From the NCBI GenBank assembly GCA_036794395.1, contig DAIRGS010000038.1, forward strand, positions 1-35,397: DNA of 35,397 bases. The letters are read 5' to 3'. Numbering within the stretch: the stretch's first letter is position 1; each line of letters starts with the position of its first letter. The translations under genes and the position numbers were made by a program. Of this stretch, positions 26,955 through 35,253 are shown in pieces. The DNA comes from DASXMX01 sp036794395 (GTDB lineage Bacteria > Planctomycetota > Phycisphaerae > Tepidisphaerales > Tepidisphaeraceae). The notes beneath the pieces are model-generated. The model saw nothing but the letters and a program-made list of their open reading frames with translations, was not told where the DNA came from and searched no databases.

Positions 26955-27263
26955 ATGGCGATTGAAGCAAAATCGGGGCAAACGCTCCGCGTGACGATTA
27001 GCAAGAACATCAACCGTGCATCGGCTAAGAAGACCATCGAGCGCGTATTCATGCTCGACAAGGCGATCAGCAAGCAGCTCGCGCTCCGCAGCCGCAACTT
27101 CAAAGAGCAGCCCAAGCGACGTGGCGGGCAGATCTGGACGAAGCGCCCAAACAAAATTCATCCGTCCCTGGCAGCCGGACAATCTGCAACCATCAAGGCG
27201 ACCCCCCAACTGATTCGCGACCTTCACAGCGTCGAAGCATTCGTCGAAGTAAACGCCGGGTAA
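26955..27263 (+). CDS. Small basic protein conserved in Planctomycetes
   Basis: The 102 aa product is strongly basic, with many Lys and Arg in SKNINRASAKKTIERVFMLD and NFKEQPKRRGGQIWTKRPNK. The latter has the look of a nucleic-acid or ribosome-binding surface. A hydrophobic C-terminal part (LIRDLHSVEAFVEVNAG) closes it. I recall related hypothetical proteins only in Planctomycetes, unverified. The start at 26955 is set by GGAG about 6 bases upstream and by the promoter at 26899-26926. It is a single gene between repeat elements. A role in RNA or DNA binding is inferred from charge only. Confidence 0.8.
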   Translation: MAIEAKSGQTLRVTISKNINRASAKKTIERVFMLDKAISKQLALRSRNFKEQPKRRGGQIWTKRPNKIHPSLAAGQSATIKATPQLIRDLHSVEAFVEVNAG

Positions 27264-27290
27264 CCCCCTCAATCCAAAAATTGCTTTCAA

Positions 27291-27398
27291 TGGCGTGGTC
27301 GCTTCAGCGACCATGTCTTTTTGGGGGTGGATCACGTTCGCATCAATTACCGTGTTTCCCGAGTTATGCAGGACATGGTCGCTGAAGCGACCACGCCA
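27291..27398. repeat. Family A hairpin-pair element, 108 bp
   Basis: The left arm TGGCGTGGTCGCTTCAGCGA then CCATGTC (27291-27317) and the perfectly inverted right arm (27372-27398) flank 54 bp. The right arm ends two bases before the recG stop codon, so the element sits between the 3' ends of two convergent genes. Confidence 0.88.
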
Positions 27399-27400
27399 GT

Positions 27401-29497
27401 TCACCCGATTTGCGCCAACGCCAACGTCTCCCCAAGCTGCTCTCGAAGCGCCGTCCGAAGCTGCTGGTGAACCACTTGAGTCAGCCGGGGATCATCCGAC
27501 AGAAGCGTCAGCGCATCGTCCCTGGCTTGCTGAAGCAATTCCATTTCATTGGTAATGTCCGCAAGCTTGAACTCCGGCAACCCGTGCTGCCGCGTGCCAA
27601 AAAATTCCCCCGGCCCGCGAAGCGACAAATCCATCTCCGCAATCTCAAAACCGTTCCCCGTGCGCGTCATTGCGGTTAAGCGTTGTTGTGTGATTTCATT
27701 GGCTGCATCCGAAATAAGAATACAGAACGATGGATGCTCGCCCCGCCCCACTCGTCCGCGAAGCTGATGGAGCTGCGACAGCCCAAACCGCTCGGCGTTA
27801 TCGATCACAATCAGCGTCGCATTGGGAACGTCAATGCCCACTTCAATCACGGTTGTCGCAACCAGCACATCCGTCTGCCGATCGCGGAACGCGGTCATCG
27901 TCGCGTGCTTTTCTTCGGTGGACATCTGCCCATGCAGGATAGCCAGCCGCAGCCCCTCGAGCGGCCCTTTCGCCAGCCGTTCACTTTCTTTAAGCACGCT
28001 TCTGGATTCTCCCAGCCCATCATCGTCAATCTGCGGCAGCACGATGTACGCCTGCCGTCCGCCTTGCACCTCCCGGCGAACAAAGTCGTAAGCTTCTTTC
28101 GCCTGAGGCGTACGAATCCAGCGGGTTTTGATCGGCTGCCGTCCGGGCGGAAGCTGGTCGATCACCGTCACGTCAAAGTCCGCGAAGTACGATAGCGCAA
28201 GCGTGCGCGGAATGGGCGTGGCGGTCATCACCAGGTAATGTGGCGAGAGGCCCTTGCCCTTCAGCACCGCCCGCTGCCTCACCCCCAGCTTGTGCTGCTC
28301 ATCCACCACCACCAACCCTAGATTCGCAAACTCAATATCCTTCTGTATCAGCGCCTGGGTTCCGATCGCCAGGTGAATCTTCCCCTCGGCCAGATCTTTT
28401 AATCGCGCGCCGCGGCTTTGCTTTTTGGTCCGCCCGGTGAACAGCTCGATCGTTACATTCGAACCGCGAAGCAGATTCGACAACGTGATGTAATGCTGCT
28501 CGGCCAGAACCTCCGTTGGCGCCAGCAGCGCGGATTGCAGCTTGTTGGCCACACCCACCAGCATCGCATACACCGCCACGACCGTTTTACCACTACCCAC
28601 ATCCCCCTGAAGCAGCCGGTTCATCGGCCGCCCCGACTGAAGATCCTTCACGATTTGCCACACCGCATTTTGCTGCGCCTCGGTCAATTCAAACGGAAAC
28701 CGCTTGCGAATCCGCTCATCCAGCAAGCGATCCAGCCGCATCAGAGGAGCGGTGATCCGGCCTTCGCGCAAACGCTTGCTGATCCCCAACCCAAGCTGCA
28801 TCAGCATCAGCTCGTCGTAAATAATTCGCCTGCGGGCGCGCATGGCTTCGCGGAGATCTTTGGGTTGATGGATGATGCGATATGCGTCCCGCCGCCCGAG
28901 CAAGCCCCGCCGCGAGATAAAGGATGGGTCAAACCACTCATGGACATCGGGCAGCAGCGATGGAAGGTGATCCGCCACAATGCGCTCAATGGCTTCCGAT
29001 GGAAGCTTCATCGTCGCAGGATAAATGGCCCGGAATTTCGACTCCGCGATCCGCTCAACGCTTTCGTCAACCACTTGGTAATGCGGATTGACCATCTGCG
29101 GAAACTGGCGGAAGAAGCCGACCTTGCCTTGCACGCGAATGTTCATGCCCGGATGAATGCGCGAACGGAGATACGCGCCATTGAACCAGGTCAGGCTCAG
29201 CTTGGCCGTCCCGTCATCCAGCGTCGCTTCGAAACGCGGACGCGGGCGCCTGGGAATGTAATCGACAGCGCAAACCGTGCCGCGCACAGTCTGGATCGGG
29301 CCCTCGGTCAGTTGGTCGATCGAAAGTTCAGAGGTCTCAAGTTGATAGTCGCGCGGAAAATATTCGAGCAGATCGCCCAGGGTTTGAACGCCGAGATGTT
29401 TGAACGCTTTGACGCGGGTGGGGCCGACGCCGGAAACAGTATCAATCGCGCGCTGGCGTGCGGGGACGGCAGGTGTCGGGTGCGCGGCTGGAGGCAT
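27401..29497 (-). CDS. recG: ATP-dependent DNA helicase RecG
   Basis: RecG remodels stalled replication forks and Holliday junctions. The product is 698 aa, normal for the family. The N-terminal wedge has an OB fold (about 65-145, GTVCAVDYIPRRPRPRFEAT). The helicase core has Walker A GDVGSGKT (298-305), DEQH (399-402, in VVVDEQHKLGVRQR) and TATPIPRT (425-432). Later motifs are TTVIEVGIDVPNA and QLRGRVGRGEHPSFC, with the TRG-like region present further on. The ATG at 29497 is used; a GTG at 29512 would add five residues. Neither has a clear ribosome site. Family A repeats flank the gene on both sides. Confidence 0.95.
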   Translation of the reverse strand: MPPAAHPTPAVPARQRAIDTVSGVGPTRVKAFKHLGVQTLGDLLEYFPRDYQLETSELSIDQLTEGPIQTVRGTVCAVDYIPRRPRPRFEATLDDGTAKLSLTWFNGAYLRSRIHPGMNIRVQGKVGFFRQFPQMVNPHYQVVDESVERIAESKFRAIYPATMKLPSEAIERIVADHLPSLLPDVHEWFDPSFISRRGLLGRRDAYRIIHQPKDLREAMRARRRIIYDELMLMQLGLGISKRLREGRITAPLMRLDRLLDERIRKRFPFELTEAQQNAVWQIVKDLQSGRPMNRLLQGDVGSGKTVVAVYAMLVGVANKLQSALLAPTEVLAEQHYITLSNLLRGSNVTIELFTGRTKKQSRGARLKDLAEGKIHLAIGTQALIQKDIEFANLGLVVVDEQHKLGVRQRAVLKGKGLSPHYLVMTATPIPRTLALSYFADFDVTVIDQLPPGRQPIKTRWIRTPQAKEAYDFVRREVQGGRQAYIVLPQIDDDGLGESRSVLKESERLAKGPLEGLRLAILHGQMSTEEKHATMTAFRDRQTDVLVATTVIEVGIDVPNATLIVIDNAERFGLSQLHQLRGRVGRGEHPSFCILISDAANEITQQRLTAMTRTGNGFEIAEMDLSLRGPGEFFGTRQHGLPEFKLADITNEMELLQQARDDALTLLSDDPRLTQVVHQQLRTALREQLGETLALAQIG

Positions 29498-29544
29498 CTT
29501 TTCTTGTGACACGAGTTTTTAACCCGTGCAAGGCTTGAATCACG

Positions 29545-29716
29545 TGGCGTGGTCGCTTCAGCGACCATGTCTTCTGAGCTGGAGCGTTTATCAGGAAGGT
29601 ATAGCGTTTACCATCCCAAGTTTAGCGGCCCCGCTTGCGGGGCGCGGAATGCGTGGACACCACACCAACACGGAAACTACCTTAGATTAGACATGGTCGC
29701 TGAAGCGACCACGCCA
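29545..29716. repeat. Family A hairpin-pair element, 172 bp
   Basis: Left arm (29545-29571) and right arm (29690-29716) are exact inverted copies of the 27-base arm. The 118 bp between them share nothing obvious with the other family A spacers. It lies between the recG start and the pcm stop. Confidence 0.87.
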
Positions 29717-29740
29717 ACCGTCTCTTTTAAGAGCCCACCC

Positions 29741-30400
29741 TCACGCCTTCTCCGGCCATCCATGCTTTCCAATCAGCTTCACAAAACGGCAAGGGCAAAT
29801 ATCCGTGACCTTAAGCTCGGCTCCATCTCGCCGCACTTCCACCAGCATTTGATCGTCATCAGCCCCAACCGGAAGAACCGCCACCCCGCCATCAACCAAT
29901 TGGCTCAACAACAATTCCCGCGGCAGCTCAGGCGCTCCAGCGGTAATAATGATTCGATCAAACGGCGCTGCTTCGAGCCACCCCAGCGTGCCGTCAGCAT
30001 GGCGGAAGTGGGCATTGCGCACGCCCAGATCCAGCACCCGCTCGAACGCCGCGTCAAGCAGCGGCTTAATCCGCTCGATCGAATAAACCTGCCCGGCCAG
30101 CCTGGCCAGAACCGCGGTCTGGTAACCGGACCCGGTACCGAGCTCAAGAACCTTGTGATTCGGATGTACGTCCAGGCGATGGGTCATCAGCGCCACGATG
30201 TACGGCTCACTGATTGTCTGCCCATGTCCGATCGGCGCAGCTCGGCCCGCATAGGCCTCATCGCGGGCTTCGTTACGGAAAAACTTCTCACGTGGAACAG
30301 CCCGCATCGCCGCGATCACACGCTCATCGCGTATGCCACGTTCGATGACCTGCTGCTGGATCATCCGCTCGAGCGGGCTCAATTCTGTTAACTGCTTCAC
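29741..30400 (-). CDS. pcm: Protein-L-isoaspartate O-methyltransferase
   Basis: This SAM-dependent enzyme methylates isoaspartyl residues in aged proteins and so starts their repair. The 219 aa protein has the PIMT signature PIGHGQTISEPYIVALMTHR, SAM motif I in VLELGTGSGYQTAVLARLAG, and DRIIITAGAPELPREL. The start is a GTG at 30400 with no ribosome site; TACAAT (complement of 30407-30412) ends 6 bases upstream, so the mRNA may be leaderless. It is divergent from the SAM hydrolase gene, with 71 bases between. Confidence 0.94.
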   Translation of the reverse strand: MKQLTELSPLERMIQQQVIERGIRDERVIAAMRAVPREKFFRNEARDEAYAGRAAPIGHGQTISEPYIVALMTHRLDVHPNHKVLELGTGSGYQTAVLARLAGQVYSIERIKPLLDAAFERVLDLGVRNAHFRHADGTLGWLEAAPFDRIIITAGAPELPRELLLSQLVDGGVAVLPVGADDDQMLVEVRRDGAELKVTDICPCRFVKLIGKHGWPEKA

Positions 30401-30471
30401 GCCGCCATTGTACGCTAAATGTTCAGGGAAAGCTTGGCGGTTGCGTGCGGGGGGCGGCGATTTTATCCTGA

Positions 30472-31245
30472 GTGGCTGTGCCCGCTGGCCGCCCCATCGT
30501 AACGCTGACCACCGACTTCGGAACGCGCGATTATTACGTCGCCATGATGAAGGCTGTGCTGGTCAGAGACTGCCCCGAAGTCCGGCTCATCGACGTCACC
30601 CACGAAGTCCCCCGCCACGACATCCTCTGTGGGTCGATCACCCTCGAACGCGCAGTCGATGGCTTCCTACCCGGCACCGTTCATCTGGCAGTAGTAGACC
30701 CCGGCGTAGGCACCGACCGGCGCATTTTGATCGCGGAACTCAACCGCCAGACCCTCGTTTGCCCCGACAATGGCCTGATCACCTGGGCATGGCGACGATT
30801 GGGCCCGGGACGGACATTTGAGCTCACTTGGCGGCCCAGCTCCAGCAGCAGCACCTTCCACGGTCGCGATGTGATGGCCCCCGCCGCCGCAATGCTCGCC
30901 GGCGGGTGCGATATTGCAACGATCGCCCGGCCCGTCAACGATCCAGTTCTACTCAACGCCGCACCCGCTCGAGATGTGGCAAGCGGAGCGCGCATCATCC
31001 ATATCGACGTCTTTGGAAACGCGACGACCAACCTCGCGCACGACACCATGCGCCATGCCCCCGTTTGCGAATTCTCCATTTGCGGACATCGCGTCGGCGC
31101 GTTGCGCCGAACCTACGCAGATGTCGCACCCGGCACCCCGCTGGCCCTCGTCGGAAGCAGCGGCCTCCTCGAAATCGCCGTGCGGGATGGATCGGCCGCA
31201 ACCCAGTTGGGCCTCAATGTGGGGGATGTCGTCTCGGTCGAGTAA
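30472..31245 (+). CDS. SAM hydroxide adenosyltransferase (SAM hydrolase, DUF62 family)
   Basis: The family splits S-adenosylmethionine with hydroxide into adenosine and methionine; relatives are the fluorinase and chlorinase. The 257 aa protein has all family motifs: TLTTDFGTRDYYVAMMKAVL, VVDPGVGTDRR, CPDNGLITW, FHGRDVMAPAAAMLA and IDVFGNATTNL. The short length and lack of the halogenase loop favour the hydrolase, which is an inference. It starts at a GTG (30472; a second GTG six bases later is possible). It is followed after 10 bases by bioA, which consumes SAM as amino donor, so the two are probably co-transcribed. Confidence 0.9.
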   Translation: MAVPAGRPIVTLTTDFGTRDYYVAMMKAVLVRDCPEVRLIDVTHEVPRHDILCGSITLERAVDGFLPGTVHLAVVDPGVGTDRRILIAELNRQTLVCPDNGLITWAWRRLGPGRTFELTWRPSSSSSTFHGRDVMAPAAAMLAGGCDIATIARPVNDPVLLNAAPARDVASGARIIHIDVFGNATTNLAHDTMRHAPVCEFSICGHRVGALRRTYADVAPGTPLALVGSSGLLEIAVRDGSAATQLGLNVGDVVSVE

Positions 31246-31255
31246 ACTCGGCCGT

Positions 31256-32611
31256 GTGAATCAAAGCCCCCCTACCCAAACGCTTCGCGAACTCGATAAG
31301 CGCTACGTCTGGCATCCGTTCACACCCATGAAGCCGTGGATCGAATCCGATCCGCTGGTGATCGTCGGCGGCGATGGAATGTACCTTATCGACACTGCGG
31401 GAAACCGATATCTCGACGGCGTCAGCAGCCTGTGGTGCAACGTTCACGGCCATCGCGTCCCCGAAATCGATCGCGCGATTCGCAATCAACTCAATCGCGT
31501 CGCGCACACCACGATGCTCGGCCTGGCCAGTGAACCGGCGATCCTGCTGGCCGAACGCCTGATGAAAATCGTGCCCTGGGGCCTGACCAAGGTTTTCTAC
31601 AGCGATGCCGGCGCAACCGCCACCGAAATCGCCTTCAAAATGGCGGCGCAATACTGGTTCAACATCGGCCGGCCCGAAAAAAATGAGTTCGTCGGTTTCG
31701 CCGACGCCTATCACGGGGACACCGTCGGCGCTATGTCGATCGGCCGAATGCCCGCCTTCCACCGCCCGTACTTCCCGATGCTGTTCAAAGTACACTTCGC
31801 CCCCACGCCCCATGTCTACCGGCACCCAACTTCATCCGATCCGCAAGTTGTGATGGCCGACTGCCTGGCACGCCTGGAGGCACTGTTGCAGGAGCACGGC
31901 CAACGCATCGCGGCCATTTGCATCGAGCCCGTGGTTCAAGGCGCAGGCGGAATGATCGTCCAGCCCACCGGGTTTTTACACGCCGTCAGAAAACTCACGG
32001 ACGAATACGAAGTGTTATTGATCTGCGACGAAGTAGCGACCGGCTTCGGCCGAACCGGCAAAATGTTCGCCTGCGAACACGAAGGCGTCTCCCCGGATCT
32101 GATGTGCGCCGCCAAGGGCATCACCGGCGGATATCTCCCCCTCGCCGCCACATTCGCCACTCAAAAAATCTTCGACGCATTTCTAGCTGAACCCTGGGAA
32201 GGCAAAACTTTCTATCACGGCCACACCTACACGGGTAATCCCCTCGCCTGCGCCGCCGCCATCGCTTCACTCGACCTCTTCGAAAAAAACAACCTCGTCG
32301 CCAACGTCCAGCGAAAAGCCACCGAACTGGCGGCACTGCTCCATAATCTTCACACCCTTCGCCACGTTGGCGACATTCGCCAAAAGGGCTTCATGGTCGG
32401 AATCGAGCTGGTTCAAAACAAAGACGCAAAACAACCCTTTGACCCAAAGCGGCGCATCGGTTCGGAAATCTGCATGAAAATGCGAAGGCGAGGCGTCTTG
32501 CTACGCCCGCTGGGGGACGTCGTTGTCATGATGCCGCCGCTCGCGATGGAGATGGAAGATCTCAAAACGATCGTCAAAGCCGTTCGCGCGGAAGTGGCGG
32601 CACTAGAATAA
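31256..32611 (+). CDS. bioA: Adenosylmethionine-8-amino-7-oxononanoate aminotransferase
   Basis: BioA makes 7,8-diaminopelargonic acid for biotin synthesis using SAM as amino donor and PLP as cofactor. The 451 aa class III aminotransferase has VWHPFTPMKPW near the start, LDGVSSLWCNVHGHRVPEID, FYSDAGATATEIAFKMA and AYHGDTVGAMSIG. LLICDEVATGFGRTGKMFAC follows (D258), then the PLP lysine K287 in CAAKGITGGYLPLA, and the end segment LLRPLGDVVVMMPP. The GTG at 31256 gives a normal N-terminus; in-frame ATGs at 31217 and 31226 overlap the upstream gene. It is downstream of the SAM hydrolase gene; no other bio genes are in the window. Confidence 0.94.
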   Translation: MNQSPPTQTLRELDKRYVWHPFTPMKPWIESDPLVIVGGDGMYLIDTAGNRYLDGVSSLWCNVHGHRVPEIDRAIRNQLNRVAHTTMLGLASEPAILLAERLMKIVPWGLTKVFYSDAGATATEIAFKMAAQYWFNIGRPEKNEFVGFADAYHGDTVGAMSIGRMPAFHRPYFPMLFKVHFAPTPHVYRHPTSSDPQVVMADCLARLEALLQEHGQRIAAICIEPVVQGAGGMIVQPTGFLHAVRKLTDEYEVLLICDEVATGFGRTGKMFACEHEGVSPDLMCAAKGITGGYLPLAATFATQKIFDAFLAEPWEGKTFYHGHTYTGNPLACAAAIASLDLFEKNNLVANVQRKATELAALLHNLHTLRHVGDIRQKGFMVGIELVQNKDAKQPFDPKRRIGSEICMKMRRRGVLLRPLGDVVVMMPPLAMEMEDLKTIVKAVRAEVAALE

Positions 32612-32737
32612 TGCGCGATTCGTAGCTTGGTGGTGTGGGCTTCCAAGCCCGCACGTGCAGCCACACGGCTGCACTGGGCTAATGAAAACCACTACGTTTT
32701 TACAAAGTGTGTTCGTCGTGGTCGTGTTGCGCACCGG
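32612..32737. other. Intergenic bases after bioA with a degenerate family B end
   Basis: GCGCGATTCGTAGCTTGGTG and the hairpin GTGGGCTTCCAAGCCCGCAC resemble the right-hand part of the family B copy at 23226 (GCGCGATTCCGCTTCGTGGC and GGGCTTCCAGCCC). It may be a decayed solo end. No gene is supported here. Confidence 0.35.
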
Positions 32738-33017
32738 GAAGCGCGCCCTCCGGCCCCCTCTCCCTCCGGGAGAGGGCTGGGGTGAGGGGGAAGGAGAGAA
32801 GACTCCAACTACCCTGCGCCATTGTGATGCCCATTGTCGCAAAGAAGGACCGGGCGGCGTGATGATTCGGTCCACCGATGTCGTGCAACGAAATCAGATG
32901 CAACGAGAACTGTCGATCCGGGAACCGCAATAAATTGTGCGCCAACGGGAAGGCGCCTGGCATTCGCCCTCGCCCCAACCCTCTCCCGGAGGGAGAGGGG
33001 GCAAGAGGGCGCGCTTC
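32738..33017. repeat. Family D pair of 51-bp inverted repeats
   Basis: The left copy (32738-32788) contains CCCTCTCCCTCCGGGAGAGG then GCTGGGGTGAGGG. The right copy (32967-33017) is its inverse with few changes; each is itself palindromic. The 178 bp between hold no supported gene. The region 33018-33141 likewise shows none. The pair lies between the convergent 3' ends of bioA and the IMPase-family gene. Confidence 0.7.
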
Positions 33018-33141
33018 CTTCGTACGCAACAAAATCTAAATTTGCACGAGCGCCGTCTGTGAAAACCATCGGGGTTTCATCAGACCAGAGCTGCACTTAT
33101 CGCAATCATACGCGATTAATCTTGCATAAAAAAACGCGTTC

Positions 33142-33165
33142 TGGCGTGGTGGCTTCAGCGACCAT
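33142..33165. repeat. Family A solo arm
   Basis: TGGCGTGGTGGCTTCAGCGA then CCAT is a single family A arm, with one change (GTGGC for GTCGC) that weakens its hairpin. It ends four bases before the stop codon of the IMPase-family gene. No partner arm is seen nearby. Confidence 0.75.
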
Positions 33166-33169
33166 GAAA

Positions 33170-33991
33170 TCACGGATGATCCCGCATCTCCCGCAGCAAC
33201 TGCTGCTGCGCCGCTGGTGCCGCGGCCAGGAACGGCACCTTCGCCCCCTCATAATTCAACAAATTAAACGGGAAAACCGCCTCACCCCCCGGCGTTGAAA
33301 TCAGCCCCCCCGCTTCCAGCACGATCGCCGCCGGTGCGACAATATCCCATAGCTTCCCATTCATCGTAATCGCCCCATGCGCCACCCCCGCGGCCACTTG
33401 CGCCGCCTCCAGCGCCGCCGACCCAAGAATCCGAACCTTCCAGTTCGTCTGCGCGATCCACCGGCCAGCCCACCCCGGACACTTGCCCCCCGAATCCAGC
33501 AGATTGCTGGTCATCATGATCATGGAACTATCGCTGAGCGGCGTATCCAATGCCCGCAGCCGCTTGTTCCCCAGCCATGCCCCCTCGCCCTTGGCCGCCG
33601 AGTACATCACATCCCGCGTCACATCAAACACAACCCCCAACACCGGCGACCCCTTCTCCAACAACCCAATGCACACCCCAAACGCCCCCAGCCCGGCAAT
33701 AAAATTATTCGTGCCGTCGATCGGATCAATCACCCACACCCGCCCATTCGGATCGCCCACATCAAATGTGATCGCATCGCCCGTATCATTTTCCTCGCCC
33801 ACAATCCCATCCCCCGGATACCGGCGCGCAAGCCCCGAAACAATAAACCGCTGACTGGCCCTATCCGCATCCGTAACCGCTTCGGCCTGCCGCTTGGTCA
33901 GGCGCTCTACCTTTCCATAATGATCGAGCACGATCTTTCCCGCACCCCGGGCCAGCTCAATAGCAAATTGCAGGTCTTGACTTAGCGACAT
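33170..33991 (-). CDS. Inositol monophosphatase family protein
   Basis: The 273 aa protein has the metal-dependent phosphatase signatures of the IMPase / FBPase / CysQ superfamily: GEE at 65-67, WVIDPIDGTNNFIAG (86-100) and LWDIVAPAAIVLEAGG with D216. The substrate could be inositol-1-phosphate, histidinol phosphate or 3'-phosphoadenosine phosphate; the motifs do not decide, and the neighbours do not help. Length is normal. The gene is divergent from the haem-LRR gene, with 167 bases between, and ends at the family A solo arm. Confidence 0.92.
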   Translation of the reverse strand: MSLSQDLQFAIELARGAGKIVLDHYGKVERLTKRQAEAVTDADRASQRFIVSGLARRYPGDGIVGEENDTGDAITFDVGDPNGRVWVIDPIDGTNNFIAGLGAFGVCIGLLEKGSPVLGVVFDVTRDVMYSAAKGEGAWLGNKRLRALDTPLSDSSMIMMTSNLLDSGGKCPGWAGRWIAQTNWKVRILGSAALEAAQVAAGVAHGAITMNGKLWDIVAPAAIVLEAGGLISTPGGEAVFPFNLLNYEGAKVPFLAAAPAAQQQLLREMRDHP

Positions 33992-34106
33992 GCGCGGAGC
34001 GTAAAGGGTCGGCCGAAAGCGGGCAAGCGATTTGTCGGGACGGCCCCACCGTCCGCCTCAAAACAAAACCCTCCCACCGGTGTACAACAACCGGGTCGGT
34101 TTTCGC

Positions 34107-34112
34107 TATAAT
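34107..34112 (+). promoter_or_regulatory. -10 box of the haem-LRR gene
   Basis: A perfect TATAAT lies 46 bases before the ATG at 34159. A clear -35 box is not found at the usual distance. Confidence 0.45.
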
Positions 34113-34158
34113 CCGGCCTGTATTCGGTCAGAATTCCTGCTCGTTCGAGGTGAAAAAG

Positions 34159-35232
34159 ATGAAGAAGCTTGCGTTGATTGTTGCCGTGCTCGCGATTTCG
34201 GGCGTTGCCCAGGCCGAGGACATCGATTTTTCCAAGCAGATCCGGCCAATTTTGTCGGCTACTTGCTACAAATGCCACGACGCCAAAAAGCAGAAAGGCA
34301 AGCTGCGAATGGACACTCTGGAGTTGCTCCAGAAGGGTGGCAAGGACGGCAAGATCGTCACGCCGGGCGATCCCGCCAAGAGCGATATGTACCGCCGGAT
34401 TACCCTGCCCAAGGAGGATGATGACGTCATGCCGCCCGAAGGCGATCTGCTGCCCAAGGACAAGCAGGCCCTGATCAAGCAGTGGATCACCGAGGGCGCG
34501 AAGTTCGGCGACTGGAAGTCCGATGAGGGCAAGTCGGTCACCGCCGCCACCACCGAGCCGGTGCCCGCCGAGGCTCAACTTCCCAAAGTCGCCGCGGCCG
34601 ATACCGGCGCCATCGACAAGATCCGCCAGACCGGCGCGCTGGCCATGCCCCTGGCCCAAGACACCAATCTCGTCGAAGTCGATCTCAACCTCGTCGGGGA
34701 CAAAGTCGAAAACACCCAGCTTGCCCTCCTCATGCCGCTCGATCAGCAGCTGGCCGTCCTGAACCTCGCCCGCACCAAGGTCACCGATGACGGCCTCAAA
34801 TCCGTCGAAGGCCTCACCAACCTCCGCAAACTGCACCTTGAGAACACCAAGATCGGCGACGAAGGCCTGACCCACCTCAAGAACCTGTCCAATCTCGAAT
34901 ACCTCAACCTCTACGCGACGCAAGTCACCGACTCGGGCCTCAAAAATCTCGAGGGCCTCAAGAAGCTCAAGAGCCTCTACCTCTGGCAAACCAAGGTCAC
35001 CCCCGAAGGCGTCGACTCCCTGAAAAAAGCCCTGCCCCAATGTGAGATCAACACCGGCTGGGACGAAAAAGCCGACAAAGCCAAAGCCGAGCCAAAGGCC
35101 GATGAGAAGAAGGCCGATGAGAAGAAGGCCGATGAGAAGAAGGCCGATGAGAAGAAGGCCGACGAAAAAAAGGCTGATGACAAGAAGGACGAAAAGAAAG
35201 CCGACGACAAACCCAAGCAGGTCATCCAGTAA
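34159..35232 (+). CDS. Exported c-type cytochrome domain fused to leucine-rich repeats
   Basis: The 357 aa protein has a signal peptide (MKKLALIVAVLAISGVAQA). A planctomycete-type cytochrome c domain follows, with haem site C36-x2-C39-H40 (CYKCH), the preceding FSKQIRPILS, and M91 in MPPEGD as the likely distal ligand. A linker (about 120-165) leads to leucine-rich repeats (about 185-295) of the VTDDGLKSVEGLTNLRKLHL type. The C-terminal 60 residues are highly charged ADEKK repeats. The start at 34159 is chosen because GAGGTG lies 6 bases upstream and overlaps the alternative GTG at 34150. Such proteins are typical of Planctomycetes and act in the periplasm; the role is unknown. Confidence 0.88.
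   Translation: MKKLALIVAVLAISGVAQAEDIDFSKQIRPILSATCYKCHDAKKQKGKLRMDTLELLQKGGKDGKIVTPGDPAKSDMYRRITLPKEDDDVMPPEGDLLPKDKQALIKQWITEGAKFGDWKSDEGKSVTAATTEPVPAEAQLPKVAAADTGAIDKIRQTGALAMPLAQDTNLVEVDLNLVGDKVENTQLALLMPLDQQLAVLNLARTKVTDDGLKSVEGLTNLRKLHLENTKIGDEGLTHLKNLSNLEYLNLYATQVTDSGLKNLEGLKKLKSLYLWQTKVTPEGVDSLKKALPQCEINTGWDEKADKAKAEPKADEKKADEKKADEKKADEKKADEKKADDKKDEKKADDKPKQVIQ
35098..35187 (+). repeat. 15-bp tandem repeat encoding ADEKK units
   Basis: Four perfect copies of GCCGATGAGAAGAAG (35098-35157) are followed by two diverged copies (35158-35187). The perfect copies suggest recent slippage, so the number may vary between strains. Confidence 0.9.
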
Positions 35233-35253
35233 TCGAAGGACAAAACTTTTTTA

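Noticed and set aside
28418..29509. A 363-residue plus-strand frame opposite recG
   Set aside because: RecG helicase motifs are complete on the minus strand; the plus frame is rich in His, Gln and Arg without any domain.
30472..31245. SAM hydrolase considered as a fluorinase or chlorinase
   Set aside because: The protein is shorter than the halogenases and their extra loop is not apparent; the general SAM hydrolase call is safer.
33982..35040. A 352-residue minus-strand frame opposite the haem-LRR gene
   Set aside because: It mirrors the repeats of the plus-strand gene, which has a signal peptide, a haem site and a ribosome site.
35098..35187. Regular 15-bp repeats considered as a CRISPR-like array
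   Set aside because: They are contiguous, in frame and encode ADEKK units; there are no spacers and no cas genes.
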